From contig NZ_JAKMCS010000001.1 of NCBI RefSeq assembly GCF_022662195.1, positions 248,001 through 312,000 of the forward strand: a stretch of 64,000 bases of DNA. Reading direction: 5' to 3'. The stretch comes from Aestuariivivens insulae (GTDB taxonomy: Bacteria; Bacteroidota; Bacteroidia; Flavobacteriales; Flavobacteriaceae). The position numbers and the translations under genes are program-made. Every line of letters starts with the position of its first letter. Positions within the stretch are counted from its first letter, which is position 1. The notes below the pieces were generated by a model, which was given only the letters and a program-made list of their open reading frames with translations, was not told where the DNA came from and searched no databases. Below are positions 27,631 through 35,847 of the stretch, piece by piece.

Positions 27631-27749
27631 TTGGAAGTTGGAAGCTGGAAGTTGGTGACTTGATGTTGGAAGCTTGAAGACGGAAGTTGGAAGCTTGAAG
27701 CTTGAAGCTGGAAGTTAGAAGCTGGAAGCTCGAAGTTAGAGGTTAGAGG
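27631..27749 (+). repeat. Tandem heptamer repeat (17 x 7 bp, consensus YTNGAAG)
   Basis: Seventeen consecutive 7-base units in perfect phase, mostly TTGGAAG, CTGGAAG or CTTGAAG, fill the msrB-msrA gap. No unit breaks the frame of seven. It is not coding in any convincing way. A degenerate seven-unit version occurs at 33062-33110. Such heptamers are known between genes in Bacteroidetes and cyanobacteria; their role is not known. Confidence 0.85.
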
Positions 27750-27790
27750 TTTGGGATGAAAAGTTAAAAGGCATAATCATGTGCTGTGTT

Positions 27791-27826
27791 CATTCAGAAG
27801 GAGGTGGTAGCCGACTGAAGAATCTG
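27791..27826. repeat. Short intergenic inverted repeat (CATTCAGAAGG...AATCTG)
   Basis: A CATTCAGAAGGAGG start and CTGAAGAATCTG end bracket a short hairpin-forming segment (TTCAG with CTGAA). It resembles the dispersed CATTNCGAGG...AATCT flavobacterial repeats and fills part of the 339-base gap 27598-27936 together with the heptamers. Nothing else is seen in that gap. Confidence 0.4.
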
Positions 27827-27936
27827 TTTCCTTAAGAAGATCTATTGCTTGCCGTATACGCTTTGAATGATAATGAGTGTTGGGAGTTTAAAGATTTAAG
27901 TTGGAAACAGTTGCTTAAAACAATAAGAAATAATCA

Positions 27937-28482
27937 ATGGTAAATAAAAATTTAGAATTAGCTACAGTAGGCGGTGGGTGCTTTTGGTGTACCGAAGCCG
28001 TATTTCGGGAAGTTAAGGGCGTTGAAAAAGTGGTTTCGGGGTATTCTGGAGGTAGCGTGCCAGGACATCCAACTTATAGAGAGGTCTGCTCGGGGTTGAC
28101 CGGACATGCCGAAGTGGTACAGATAACCTTTAACCCTAAGGTAATCTCTTATAAAGCCATATTATCCATTTTCATGACAACACACGATCCTACTACACTA
28201 AATCGTCAGGGAGCCGATCGAGGTACGCAATACCGGTCGGTGATTTTTTATCACGATGAAGAACAGAAGCAGGTTGCCGAAAGCGTTGTGAAAGATATGG
28301 CAACCTATTATGATGACCCTATCGTGACAGAGGTTGCTCCTTTAGATGTGTTTTACGAAGCCGAAGATTATCATCAGGACTATTATGAAAACAACCAAAC
28401 GCAAAGCTATTGTAGTTTTGTAATTACGCCCAAGCTTGCCAAGTTCAGGCAAAAGCATGCCGATAAATTAAAAGGATACTAA
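27937..28482 (+). CDS. msrA: Peptide-methionine (S)-S-oxide reductase
   Basis: 181 residues, canonical MsrA: GGGCFWCTEAVF with the catalytic Cys in GCFW, GYSGGSVPGHPTYREVC, GHAEVVQITF (acidic residue that assists catalysis), DRGTQYRSVIF, and YHQDYYENN near the C-terminus. It reduces the S epimer of methionine sulfoxide, complementing msrB. It is followed after 15 bases by a divergent paralogue, with which it is probably co-transcribed. Confidence 0.95.
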   Translation: MVNKNLELATVGGGCFWCTEAVFREVKGVEKVVSGYSGGSVPGHPTYREVCSGLTGHAEVVQITFNPKVISYKAILSIFMTTHDPTTLNRQGADRGTQYRSVIFYHDEEQKQVAESVVKDMATYYDDPIVTEVAPLDVFYEAEDYHQDYYENNQTQSYCSFVITPKLAKFRQKHADKLKGY

Positions 28483-28497
28483 CAAAAGGGATCGACA

Positions 28498-28995
28498 ATG
28501 AGGGAGAAAGTGGCATTAGGTGGCGGTTGTCACTGGTGTACCGAAGCCGTTTTTAAATCTTTAAAAGGCGTTGTAAACGTAAAGCAAGGTTATGTGTCAT
28601 CTGTAGAAGACGATGCTTATTCCGAAGCTGTTATCGTGTATTTCGATCCTGGTAAGATTACTTTGGATATCCTTATTGAAATTCATTTATACACCCATAA
28701 AAGTGCAAGTAACCATACCATGCGAACTAAATACCGATCGGCTGTGTATGCATTCTCTAAAGATCAGGCAGACGCATCAAAAGCGATTATAAATAGGTTG
28801 CAATCTCATTTTGAAAAGCCTTTGGTTACAAAAGTATATGGATTTAAAAACTTTCAGTCTTCGCGTGAATCCCTTTTGGATTATTATTATAAGAATCCTT
28901 CCAAACCGTTTTGTAAAATGTATATCCATCCAAAATTAAAGCTATTACAGGATCAGTTTTCCAAATACATCGCAAAAGAAGTGGTTTCTAAATAA
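28498..28995 (+). CDS. Divergent MsrA paralogue (GCHWC active-site variant)
   Basis: 165 residues, clearly MsrA-related: GGGCHWCTEAVFKSLKGV, SEAVIVYFDPGKI, KYRSAVYAF. The Phe of the usual GCFW motif is replaced by His12; in MsrA the Phe and Trp here form the pocket for the methyl group, so substrate choice may differ. The GYSGG loop is replaced by GYVSS and the GHAE segment is shortened, while the candidate catalytic Cys11 and the Glu are kept. It lies 15 bases after a canonical msrA. It may act on another sulfoxide or be a weak or regulatory paralogue. Confidence 0.8.
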   Translation: MREKVALGGGCHWCTEAVFKSLKGVVNVKQGYVSSVEDDAYSEAVIVYFDPGKITLDILIEIHLYTHKSASNHTMRTKYRSAVYAFSKDQADASKAIINRLQSHFEKPLVTKVYGFKNFQSSRESLLDYYYKNPSKPFCKMYIHPKLKLLQDQFSKYIAKEVVSK

Positions 28996-29183
28996 TGATT
29001 TCAAGATGAAGCCGAATAAAGTAGCGTGTGAATAATAGATATGCTTCTATATTGTATTTTATTTAGCCATTATTCCTGTTAATGCAAATAAACATTATCT
29101 TTATGTTAGCTAATTAACCAACTAAATGAAACATCCAAGATTAATCTTTAATCTTACAGCAGAATTATTATTTAGCATGTTAC

Positions 29184-29213
29184 GTACCTGTGCTGAGCCG
29201 AGTCGAAGTATGT
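29184..29213. repeat. Repeat fragment upstream of the metallophosphoesterase gene
   Basis: The stretch reading TGTGCTGAGCCGAGTCGAAG matches the type of short flavobacterial intergenic repeat (GAGCGCAGTCGAAG...). It lies inside an extended reading frame that would give the neighbouring protein an odd 38-residue N-terminus, so the real start is downstream of it. Confidence 0.4.
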
Positions 29214-29239
29214 CCATTGGAATGCAAAAAAACAAACGT

Positions 29240-32200
29240 ATGAAGGCTTTTCGGTATAAAGTGGTATTGCTAGTAGTTATGCTTTTGCAGGCATGCGCTA
29301 CCTATAAGCCGCAATATAAAACCAATGCTGAGGTCTCTGGAAGTATTTCGGAAAAAGAGATTGTGCATTCTTTTTATTTGATAGGCGATGCTGGAAATTC
29401 TCCATTAGGAACCGAGTCGGAGGCACTTAAAGTTTTTAAGGAAGCTTTAAAGCAAGCGCCAAAGCACAGTACCGCTATTTTTTTGGGAGATAATGTCTAT
29501 CCTAAAGGAGTGCCTAAAAAGGATGACGAATCACGAGCGTTTGCAGAACATCAGCTTGATGCGCAAACCAACGCCGTTAAAGATTTTAAGGGAGAAACCA
29601 TTTTTATTCCGGGGAATCACGATTGGTATAGCAATGGTCTTAAAGGCTTAAAAAGACAGGAGCGTTATGTAGAGGATAAACTTGGTAAGAATACCTTTTT
29701 ACCTGAGGATGGTTGCCCGATGGAAAAGGTGAATATTTCAGAAACCTGTGTCTTATTAATAGTAGATTCTGAATGGTACTTAACAGATTGGGACAAGCAC
29801 CCTACCATGAACGATGATTGTGAGATTAAGACCCGAACCAAGTTTTTTGATGAGTTTGAAAGCGAAATAAAAAAAGCAAGGGGCAAGACCGTCATTGTGG
29901 CCATTCACCACCCCATGTTTACCAATGGGTCCCATGGCGGACAGTTTACCTTTGGTAGCCATATGTCGCCACTACCCGTATTGGGAACCCTAAAAAATGT
30001 GATCAGGAAAACAGGTGGAGTAACCACGGTGGACATTCAAAATAAATTGTATAATGAATTCAGAAAACGCATTATTACATTATCTCAGGAAAACGACAAG
30101 ACTATTTTTGTTTCCGGTCACGACCACAATTTACAATATCTCGTTCAGGATAACCTACCGCAAATTATAAGTGGATCCGGTTCTAAAACCATGGGAACCC
30201 GTTTGGCCCACGGTGGCTATTTTTCATATGGAGCACCAGGCTATGCCCGATTGGACCTATTGTTGGACGGCTCGTCCTATGTGCGCTTTTTTACCACAGA
30301 ATCTAATGTGTCCGTTTTTGAAATAGAGGTTATTCCAGCAGATAAAACAGAAAAACCAGTAGCCTATAAAAGTACATTTCCAACAGAGCAATCCGCGTCG
30401 GTTTATAACAAAGAAGAAACCACGAAAGGGAAACTCTTTACCATGTTTTGGGGAGAGCGCTATCGGGAAGAGTACAGTAGGCAGGTTTTGGCGCCAACAG
30501 TAGATATAGATACCTTGTTTGGAGGTTTGACCCCTGTTAGAAAAGGAGGAGGACATCAGTCCAAATCGTTGCGGTTACAAGACAAGCAGGGTAGGGAATA
30601 TGTGATGCGAGCCTTACGGAAGGATGCCTTGCAATATTTGCAGGCCGTGGCTTTCACAGATCAATACATCGAGGGGCAGTTTAGCGATACCTATACCGAA
30701 AGTCTGTTGTTGGATATTTTTGCAGGTGCCCATCCCTATGCACCTTTTACAGTTGGCACTTTGGCCGATGCCGTTGGTGTGTACCATACCAACCCAGTGT
30801 TGTACTATGTGCCAAAACAAAAAGGGTTGGGTGTATTTAACAACGAGTTTGGAGATGGTTTGTATATGATTGAAGAGCGGGCAAGTTCAGGGCATGGCGA
30901 TAAGTCAAGTTTTGGATTTTCCAATACTATAATAAGTACAGACGATCTTTTGAAAAAACTGCACAAAGACGAAGATTTTGTCCTGGATGAAGCGGCCTAT
31001 ATTCGTGCTAGGTTATTCGATATGCTTATTGGTGATTGGGACAGGCATGAAGATCAGTGGCGTTGGGCGGCTTTTAAAGAAAATGGAAAAACCATATACC
31101 GTCCTGTTCCACGTGATAGGGACCAGGCTTTTTCTGTTATGGCCGATGGTGCCTTGTTGGGGTTTCTAACCAGAATTGTGCCTGCACTACGTTTAATGCA
31201 AAGTTACGATGAAGAGATAAGGAGTGTGAAATGGTTCAATCTGGAACCTTATCCTTTGGATATGGCTTTAATTAACCGGTCGGACCGCCAAGTGTGGAAC
31301 GATCAGGTAAAACATATTACTACACATTTAACAGATGCGGTTATCGATGAAGCCTTTAGATATTTTCCGAAAGAAGCAAATGCTGAAACGATTCGCCAGA
31401 TTAAACAAAAATTAAGGGGAAGACGTGCTAATTTGCAACAGATATCAGATAGTTATTATGTACATATTAATAGGTTTGCTGTAATAAAAGGAACCGACAA
31501 AGACGATTGGTTCGATATTGAACGTTTAGATAATGGACGCACAAAAGTGACGGCATATCGCATTAAGAAAGGGGAGAAAGCAGATGTATTTCATGAGCGC
31601 ACCTATACTAATGGCGACACCAAGGAAATATGGATTTATGGATTGGATGATAAGGATGTGTTTAGTGTAACCGGAAATGGCAGTAAGTCTATTAAAGTGC
31701 GTATCATAGGTGGGCAAAATAACGATACCTATAGAATAGAGAATGGTAAGGCGGTGAAGGTATACGATTATAAATCGAAAGCCAATACATTTACCACTAA
31801 GAAAGGGGCCATAAAATTAACCGATGACTATGAAACCAATGTCTACGATTATAAAAAGCTAAAAAACAGCTCCAATCAATTCGTTCCAACTATAGGAGCC
31901 AATCCAGATGATGGCTTGAAAATAGGTGTTTCCAATACATATACCAGTTATGGATTTGAGCGAAATCCGTTTACCTATAAGCACACCCTTTCAGGGGCCT
32001 ATTATTTTGCAACCAATGGTTTTGAGTTAGGCTATTCCAGTGAGTTTGCTAATATATTTCGAAATGTAAATTTAGGGGTTACATCGGCTTTTACCAGTCC
32101 CAATTACGCCATTAATTTTTTTGGTTTTGGAAATAATACACCAAATCCCCAAGCCGATGAGGAGGATGGGTTGGATGTGGGCTTTAATTACAACCGGGTA

Positions 32201-32941
32201 AAATTACAGACCTTTAGTGTGGCGCCTTATTTGATGTGGCGTGGGCGGTTAGGCGCTAATCTTAAGGTTGGGGTGAGCTATGAAGTTGTTGAGGTTGAAG
32301 AAACCGAAGGCCGATTTATAAACCAGTTTATAGGAGATAATGTCGATATTAACAATAGCTTTGTTGGAGCTGAGGTAGCTTACCACTATGAAAATACAGA
32401 TAACAGAGCATTTACAACTATGGGAATGCAAATAGGACTTACGGCAGGATATAAGTCCAATTTGGATAATGCGAATAATTATACCTATGTCATACCCGAA
32501 TTAGGATTCACATATAAATTAATGGCTAATGGACAATTGGTATTGGCGACCAAAATGCGGGGGCATGTTAATTTTGGAGATGATTTTGAGTTTTATCAGG
32601 CTGCAAATATTGGAGCCAAAAATGGGTTGAGAGGCTATAGAAATGAGCGATTTTCAGGGAAGCGGGCTTTTGTGCAAAGTACCGATTTACGTTTAAATCT
32701 TAGAAAACTAAAAACGGGACTACTACCAATGCAGATAGGGATTTATGGCGGTGTAGACTATGGTCGCGTATGGGTAGGAGAGTTGTTTTTACAAGATGCT
32801 AACCAGCATTCCAATACATGGAATACTTCCGTAGGAGGAGGGTTTTTTACGAATGCAGCCAATATGATCACGGCAAATATTTCAGCCTTTCATAGCGAGG
32901 ATGGCCTGCGCCTTTCCTTTGGGTTCGGAATGAGTTTTTAG
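29240..32941 (+). CDS. Metallophosphoesterase - kinase-like region - Omp85 barrel protein
   Basis: 1233 residues from ATG 29240, chosen because it gives a lipoprotein signal (MKAFRYKVVLLVVMLLQAC); 29222 and 29126 are in-frame alternatives. Residues about 45-300 are a calcineurin-like phosphoesterase with all metal motifs (GDAGN, GDNVYP, GNHDW, HHP, GHDHN). Residues about 430-630 contain GGGH, a lysine in YVMRALRKD (Lys461), IGDWDRHEDQ (597-606) and RDRDQAF (625-631), an order reminiscent of HipA/CotH/PI4K-type kinase catalytic loops. The C-terminus (from about 880) is a BamA/TamA-like barrel with the LRGY motif (1130-1133) and a final Phe. Function unknown; outer membrane location is likely. 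Confidence 0.8.
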   Translation: MKAFRYKVVLLVVMLLQACATYKPQYKTNAEVSGSISEKEIVHSFYLIGDAGNSPLGTESEALKVFKEALKQAPKHSTAIFLGDNVYPKGVPKKDDESRAFAEHQLDAQTNAVKDFKGETIFIPGNHDWYSNGLKGLKRQERYVEDKLGKNTFLPEDGCPMEKVNISETCVLLIVDSEWYLTDWDKHPTMNDDCEIKTRTKFFDEFESEIKKARGKTVIVAIHHPMFTNGSHGGQFTFGSHMSPLPVLGTLKNVIRKTGGVTTVDIQNKLYNEFRKRIITLSQENDKTIFVSGHDHNLQYLVQDNLPQIISGSGSKTMGTRLAHGGYFSYGAPGYARLDLLLDGSSYVRFFTTESNVSVFEIEVIPADKTEKPVAYKSTFPTEQSASVYNKEETTKGKLFTMFWGERYREEYSRQVLAPTVDIDTLFGGLTPVRKGGGHQSKSLRLQDKQGREYVMRALRKDALQYLQAVAFTDQYIEGQFSDTYTESLLLDIFAGAHPYAPFTVGTLADAVGVYHTNPVLYYVPKQKGLGVFNNEFGDGLYMIEERASSGHGDKSSFGFSNTIISTDDLLKKLHKDEDFVLDEAAYIRARLFDMLIGDWDRHEDQWRWAAFKENGKTIYRPVPRDRDQAFSVMADGALLGFLTRIVPALRLMQSYDEEIRSVKWFNLEPYPLDMALINRSDRQVWNDQVKHITTHLTDAVIDEAFRYFPKEANAETIRQIKQKLRGRRANLQQISDSYYVHINRFAVIKGTDKDDWFDIERLDNGRTKVTAYRIKKGEKADVFHERTYTNGDTKEIWIYGLDDKDVFSVTGNGSKSIKVRIIGGQNNDTYRIENGKAVKVYDYKSKANTFTTKKGAIKLTDDYETNVYDYKKLKNSSNQFVPTIGANPDDGLKIGVSNTYTSYGFERNPFTYKHTLSGAYYFATNGFELGYSSEFANIFRNVNLGVTSAFTSPNYAINFFGFGNNTPNPQADEEDGLDVGFNYNRVKLQTFSVAPYLMWRGRLGANLKVGVSYEVVEVEETEGRFINQFIGDNVDINNSFVGAEVAYHYENTDNRAFTTMGMQIGLTAGYKSNLDNANNYTYVIPELGFTYKLMANGQLVLATKMRGHVNFGDDFEFYQAANIGAKNGLRGYRNERFSGKRAFVQSTDLRLNLRKLKTGLLPMQIGIYGGVDYGRVWVGELFLQDANQHSNTWNTSVGGGFFTNAANMITANISAFHSEDGLRLSFGFGMSF

Positions 32942-33004
32942 AAGACAGCAATTTAGTAGGTGGTTTTTAGGGCAAATGGCAAGCCACCGTGCTATCCGCT
33001 ATAG

Positions 33005-33032
33005 TTTTTTAAAATTTTGGGATTTTAAAAAA
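33005..33032 (+). terminator. AT-rich hairpin after the Omp85 fusion gene
   Basis: An 11-bp perfect stem (TTTTTTAAAAT at 33005-33015 with ATTTTAAAAAA at 33022-33032) and a 6-base loop lie 64 bases past the stop at 32941. It is followed by GCTGCCGCTCC and preceded by CCGTGCTATCCGCTATAG, a context seen in dispersed flavobacterial hairpins. It may be a terminator or part of a repeat. Confidence 0.4.
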
Positions 33033-33061
33033 GCTGCCGCTCCTATCACTTTTGCGGGACG

Positions 33062-33110
33062 TTAGAACTTAGAAATTGGAGGCTAGAAATTAGAAGATAG
33101 CTGATAGAGG
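33062..33110 (+). repeat. Degenerate heptamer repeat (7 units)
   Basis: Seven in-phase 7-base units beginning TTAGAAC, TTAGAAA, TTGGAGG, CTAGAAA. It is the same type as the array at 27631-27749 but shorter and more diverged. Confidence 0.6.
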
Positions 33111-33183
33111 GTGGATTTTGATTATTAGTTCTTTCAATTCTATTAATCTTAATCAATCTTAACAACAAAATTTAAACAGCTTC

Positions 33184-33993
33184 TTAGTTAATTTCAAAAG
33201 CGTACAGGTTGCCTCCTTCACTATGACTACGTTCGTCTGTAATGTAAACCGTTTGGTCGTCTTTAAAACAAATGCCTTCCTTTTGGGAGTTGTGCTCGAA
33301 AGTTATCGGTTCAACAGTGCCTTTAAAAAAATTAGTAGACTTAAATTTAGTGAGTTTCCATAATTTGTCATGGTTTAGTAATACTATGGTTTTGCCATTT
33401 GGACTCACTGCGGCCGATGTAATTTTATGGTGTTTTCCTTCTAAATCAAAATCATCTACCAACTTGGCGGTGTGCTCACCAATTGTGTTTGGTACTTTTA
33501 AAAGGAGGCTGCTTTTATTTTCCTTGCTAAAAATATAGAATTCATTATTTAACAAAAAGAAAGCTTCAAAATCTTTTGGCTTTAAGTTTTTAGGGAGTTT
33601 AAAGCGAATGATTTCAGCATGGGCTTTATTTTCAAGGTTTGCTACATCATTTATTTTATAAATGGTAAAGTGCTTCCTTTTTTTATTGTTGTTTCCAAAG
33701 TCGCCAATATACAAGTTGCCTAAATGATCGGCAGTTAAATCTTCCCAGTCTTCATTCTTGGCATTATCAATGGCAATGTCTTTAATAATGTTGCCTTTTA
33801 AATCGATCCCGTAAATATTATTTTTGTTTCCAGCGTCTTCAATAGTCCAAAGTAGTTTGGAGCCTTTAACGGCTTGTATGGCAGATGCTTCATCTAAATC
33901 ATTGCTTAGGTTGGCAACAAAGGTCAGTTTTCCAGTGTCACAGGATAAAAAGAGAAGGAGAAAAAAGGGTAAATATGTGATTTGTAATGGCAT
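33184..33993 (-). CDS. Exported lipoprotein, beta-propeller-like, uncharacterised
   Basis: 269 residues from ATG 33993, which gives a compact lipoprotein signal (MPLQITYLPFFLLLFLSC); a longer frame to 34041 would add an unlikely 16-residue lead. The body has repeated beta-rich blades (LLWTIEDAGNKNNIYGID, EDWEDLTADHLGNLYIGDFGNN, KITSAAVSPNGKTIVLL, GICFKDDQTVYITDE) like phytase/SdiA-regulated-type propellers. No catalytic residues are recognised. It stands alone on the minus strand between repeat-rich gaps. Confidence 0.65.
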   Translation of the reverse strand: MPLQITYLPFFLLLFLSCDTGKLTFVANLSNDLDEASAIQAVKGSKLLWTIEDAGNKNNIYGIDLKGNIIKDIAIDNAKNEDWEDLTADHLGNLYIGDFGNNNKKRKHFTIYKINDVANLENKAHAEIIRFKLPKNLKPKDFEAFFLLNNEFYIFSKENKSSLLLKVPNTIGEHTAKLVDDFDLEGKHHKITSAAVSPNGKTIVLLNHDKLWKLTKFKSTNFFKGTVEPITFEHNSQKEGICFKDDQTVYITDERSHSEGGNLYAFEIN

Positions 33994-34087
33994 ATAGCGT
34001 GTTGAAAAATTGTGATTAGTTAAGAGTAACCCAGTGTGCATTTTGACAAAATCCTGTCAATTCGAGTGAATTTCACGATTGAAATTT

Positions 34088-34130
34088 GTATCGAGAACTG
34101 GTATTTTGTTTTTAAACTAGTTTTCGATAC
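34088..34130. repeat. Inverted repeat GTATCGAGAACT ... AGTTTTCGATAC
   Basis: Twelve-base arms (34088-34099 and 34119-34130, one G-T pair) with a 19-base AT-rich loop, followed at once by a small CCGCC-TTT-GGCGG hairpin (34133-34145). It lies in the divergent gap before the thioesterase gene and resembles other short dispersed flavobacterial repeats. Confidence 0.55.
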
Positions 34131-34292
34131 GTCCCGCCTTTGGCGGTTACTTGAACTGACAAATCATTACTGCTTTGATTCAAAATGCATACCGGGTTAA
34201 AGTAATATAAATTTAAAAACTATTTATCTAAAATAGCCCTAACCCATTTTTGAATTTTATAGCTTTATGGTTTAAAATAAAAAAACGGTATT

Positions 34293-35156
34293 ATGACTTC
34301 GGTTAACGATCTATTAGATCTTTTAATTTTAGATAAAGCTAATGAAAATGAATTTATTGGTTTGAGCAAACCAATTGGGAGCCCTAATGTATTTGGGGGT
34401 CAGGTATTAGCTCAAGCCATTAATGCAGCTTACAGAACCATTACCAACAAAAGGATCTTACATTCTTTGCATGCTTATTTTTTAGAACCTGGAAATTTAG
34501 AAGTTCCAATACAATACAGTGTGATGGTTTTAAGGGATGGCGGCAGCTTTTCGGTGCGACGTGTTACGGCCAATCAAGGCAATAAGGTTATTTTTATATT
34601 GGCGGCATCGTTTCATAAAAAAGAACAAGGGCATAGTCATCAAATAGAAATAAAGACAGGATTAAAGCAACCTGAAGACTTATTAAGTTGGACAGATATT
34701 CTACACCAATATAACGATTTTTTGCCTAAGCATATTAAGGCATTTTTTGAAATTGAACGTCCTGTAGATTTTAAGCCAACAGTTATAGCAAATCCAGTAG
34801 AGCGAAAAGATTTGCCACCATGTAATGACGTTTGGTTTAAATTAAAAGGAGATGTCAATCGTTTGGATTTATCAACAAAGCAGCAAATTTTAACCTATAT
34901 TTCAGATTATAATATACTAGTGTCGGCGTTTAACCCCCATGCTAGTAAGGCGCATTGGGGCAATACCCAAACGGCTAGCTTGGATCATTCCATGTGGTTT
35001 TTTAGGGATTTTGATTTTAATGACTGGTTGCTGTTCTCAATGGAATCGCCCAGTACACATGACGCAAGAGGTTTTGCTAGAGGCCATATTTTTACACGAG
35101 AAGGCCAATTGGTGGCGTCGGTAGCGCAAGAAGGTTTAATGCGACCAAGAGCATAA
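34293..35156 (+). CDS. tesB: Acyl-CoA thioesterase II
   Basis: 287 residues with the double hot-dog fold of TesB: IGLSKPIGSPNVFGGQVLAQA at the N-terminus, LHSLHAYFLEPG, YSVMVLRDGGSFSVRRV, and the C-terminal half ASLDHSMWFFRDF and GFARGHIFTREGQLVASVAQEG. The Asp/Thr/Gln-type catalytic network residues are compatible (DHS, THD, VAQEG). It hydrolyses medium- and long-chain acyl-CoAs in the cytoplasm. The stop is one base before the next gene, so it starts a three-gene operon. Confidence 0.93.
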   Translation: MTSVNDLLDLLILDKANENEFIGLSKPIGSPNVFGGQVLAQAINAAYRTITNKRILHSLHAYFLEPGNLEVPIQYSVMVLRDGGSFSVRRVTANQGNKVIFILAASFHKKEQGHSHQIEIKTGLKQPEDLLSWTDILHQYNDFLPKHIKAFFEIERPVDFKPTVIANPVERKDLPPCNDVWFKLKGDVNRLDLSTKQQILTYISDYNILVSAFNPHASKAHWGNTQTASLDHSMWFFRDFDFNDWLLFSMESPSTHDARGFARGHIFTREGQLVASVAQEGLMRPRA

Positions 35157-35157
35157 A

Positions 35158-35847
35158 ATGAATATAACAGTTTTAAAAATGGGACATCGGGGGGCTAAGG
35201 CATATGTGGCCGAAAATACATTAGAATCCATACAAAAGGCTTTGGATTTAGGAGTGGATGGTGTAGAAGTAGACGTGCATGTTTGTGCTTCGGGAGAGTT
35301 GGTAGTGTTTCACGACTTTACCTTGGATAGAATGACCAATGGTACCGGGGAGGTGAGTAAGCTGTCGCTTAACGAATTAAAACAATTAAAGGTTGATGGA
35401 CAGTTTCAAATACCAACCTTAGAAGAAGTTTTGGATTTGGTTGGTAAAAACCATTTGGTTAATATTGAATTAAAAGGAAAACATACGGCATCAAAAACCT
35501 GTGATCTTATCCAGTATTATATAAAAACCAAAGGATGGGAGTATAGCAATTTTATTGTGTCCAGCTTTCAGCATCATGAGTTGGAAGATGTTTTTAAAAG
35601 AGATAAAAATATACCCTTAGGAGTATTGACCAAGGCGAATGTGGCCGAAGCCATAGAATTTGCCGAAACTATTAATGCTGTGGCCATACATCCTAACTAT
35701 GCACTCCTAACGCCTGAAAATGTACAACAGGCCAAAGCAAAGGGCTATAAGGTAAATACGTGGACGGTAAATGACGAAGAAACCATCGATCGCATGAAAG
35801 CTTATGGAGTGGATGGTATTATTTCAGATAACCCCGATAAGTTATGA
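35158..35847 (+). CDS. Glycerophosphodiester phosphodiesterase
   Basis: 229 residues of the GDPD family: MGHRGAKAYVAENTLESI holds the first catalytic His and the Glu, VDGVEVDVHVCASGELVVFHDFTLDR the metal-binding Glu/Asp and second His, and the end VNTWTVNDEETIDRMKAYGVDGIISDNP is typical. No signal peptide. The annotated ATG is 7 codons before an ATG that would start MGHRG; either is possible. It overlaps the next gene by ATGA and probably serves in phospholipid head-group turnover. Confidence 0.93.
   Translation: MNITVLKMGHRGAKAYVAENTLESIQKALDLGVDGVEVDVHVCASGELVVFHDFTLDRMTNGTGEVSKLSLNELKQLKVDGQFQIPTLEEVLDLVGKNHLVNIELKGKHTASKTCDLIQYYIKTKGWEYSNFIVSSFQHHELEDVFKRDKNIPLGVLTKANVAEAIEFAETINAVAIHPNYALLTPENVQQAKAKGYKVNTWTVNDEETIDRMKAYGVDGIISDNPDKL

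Noticed and set aside
27631-27749. Possible CRISPR array
   Set aside because: Units are 7 bases with no spacers and no cas genes nearby; it is a tandem heptamer repeat.
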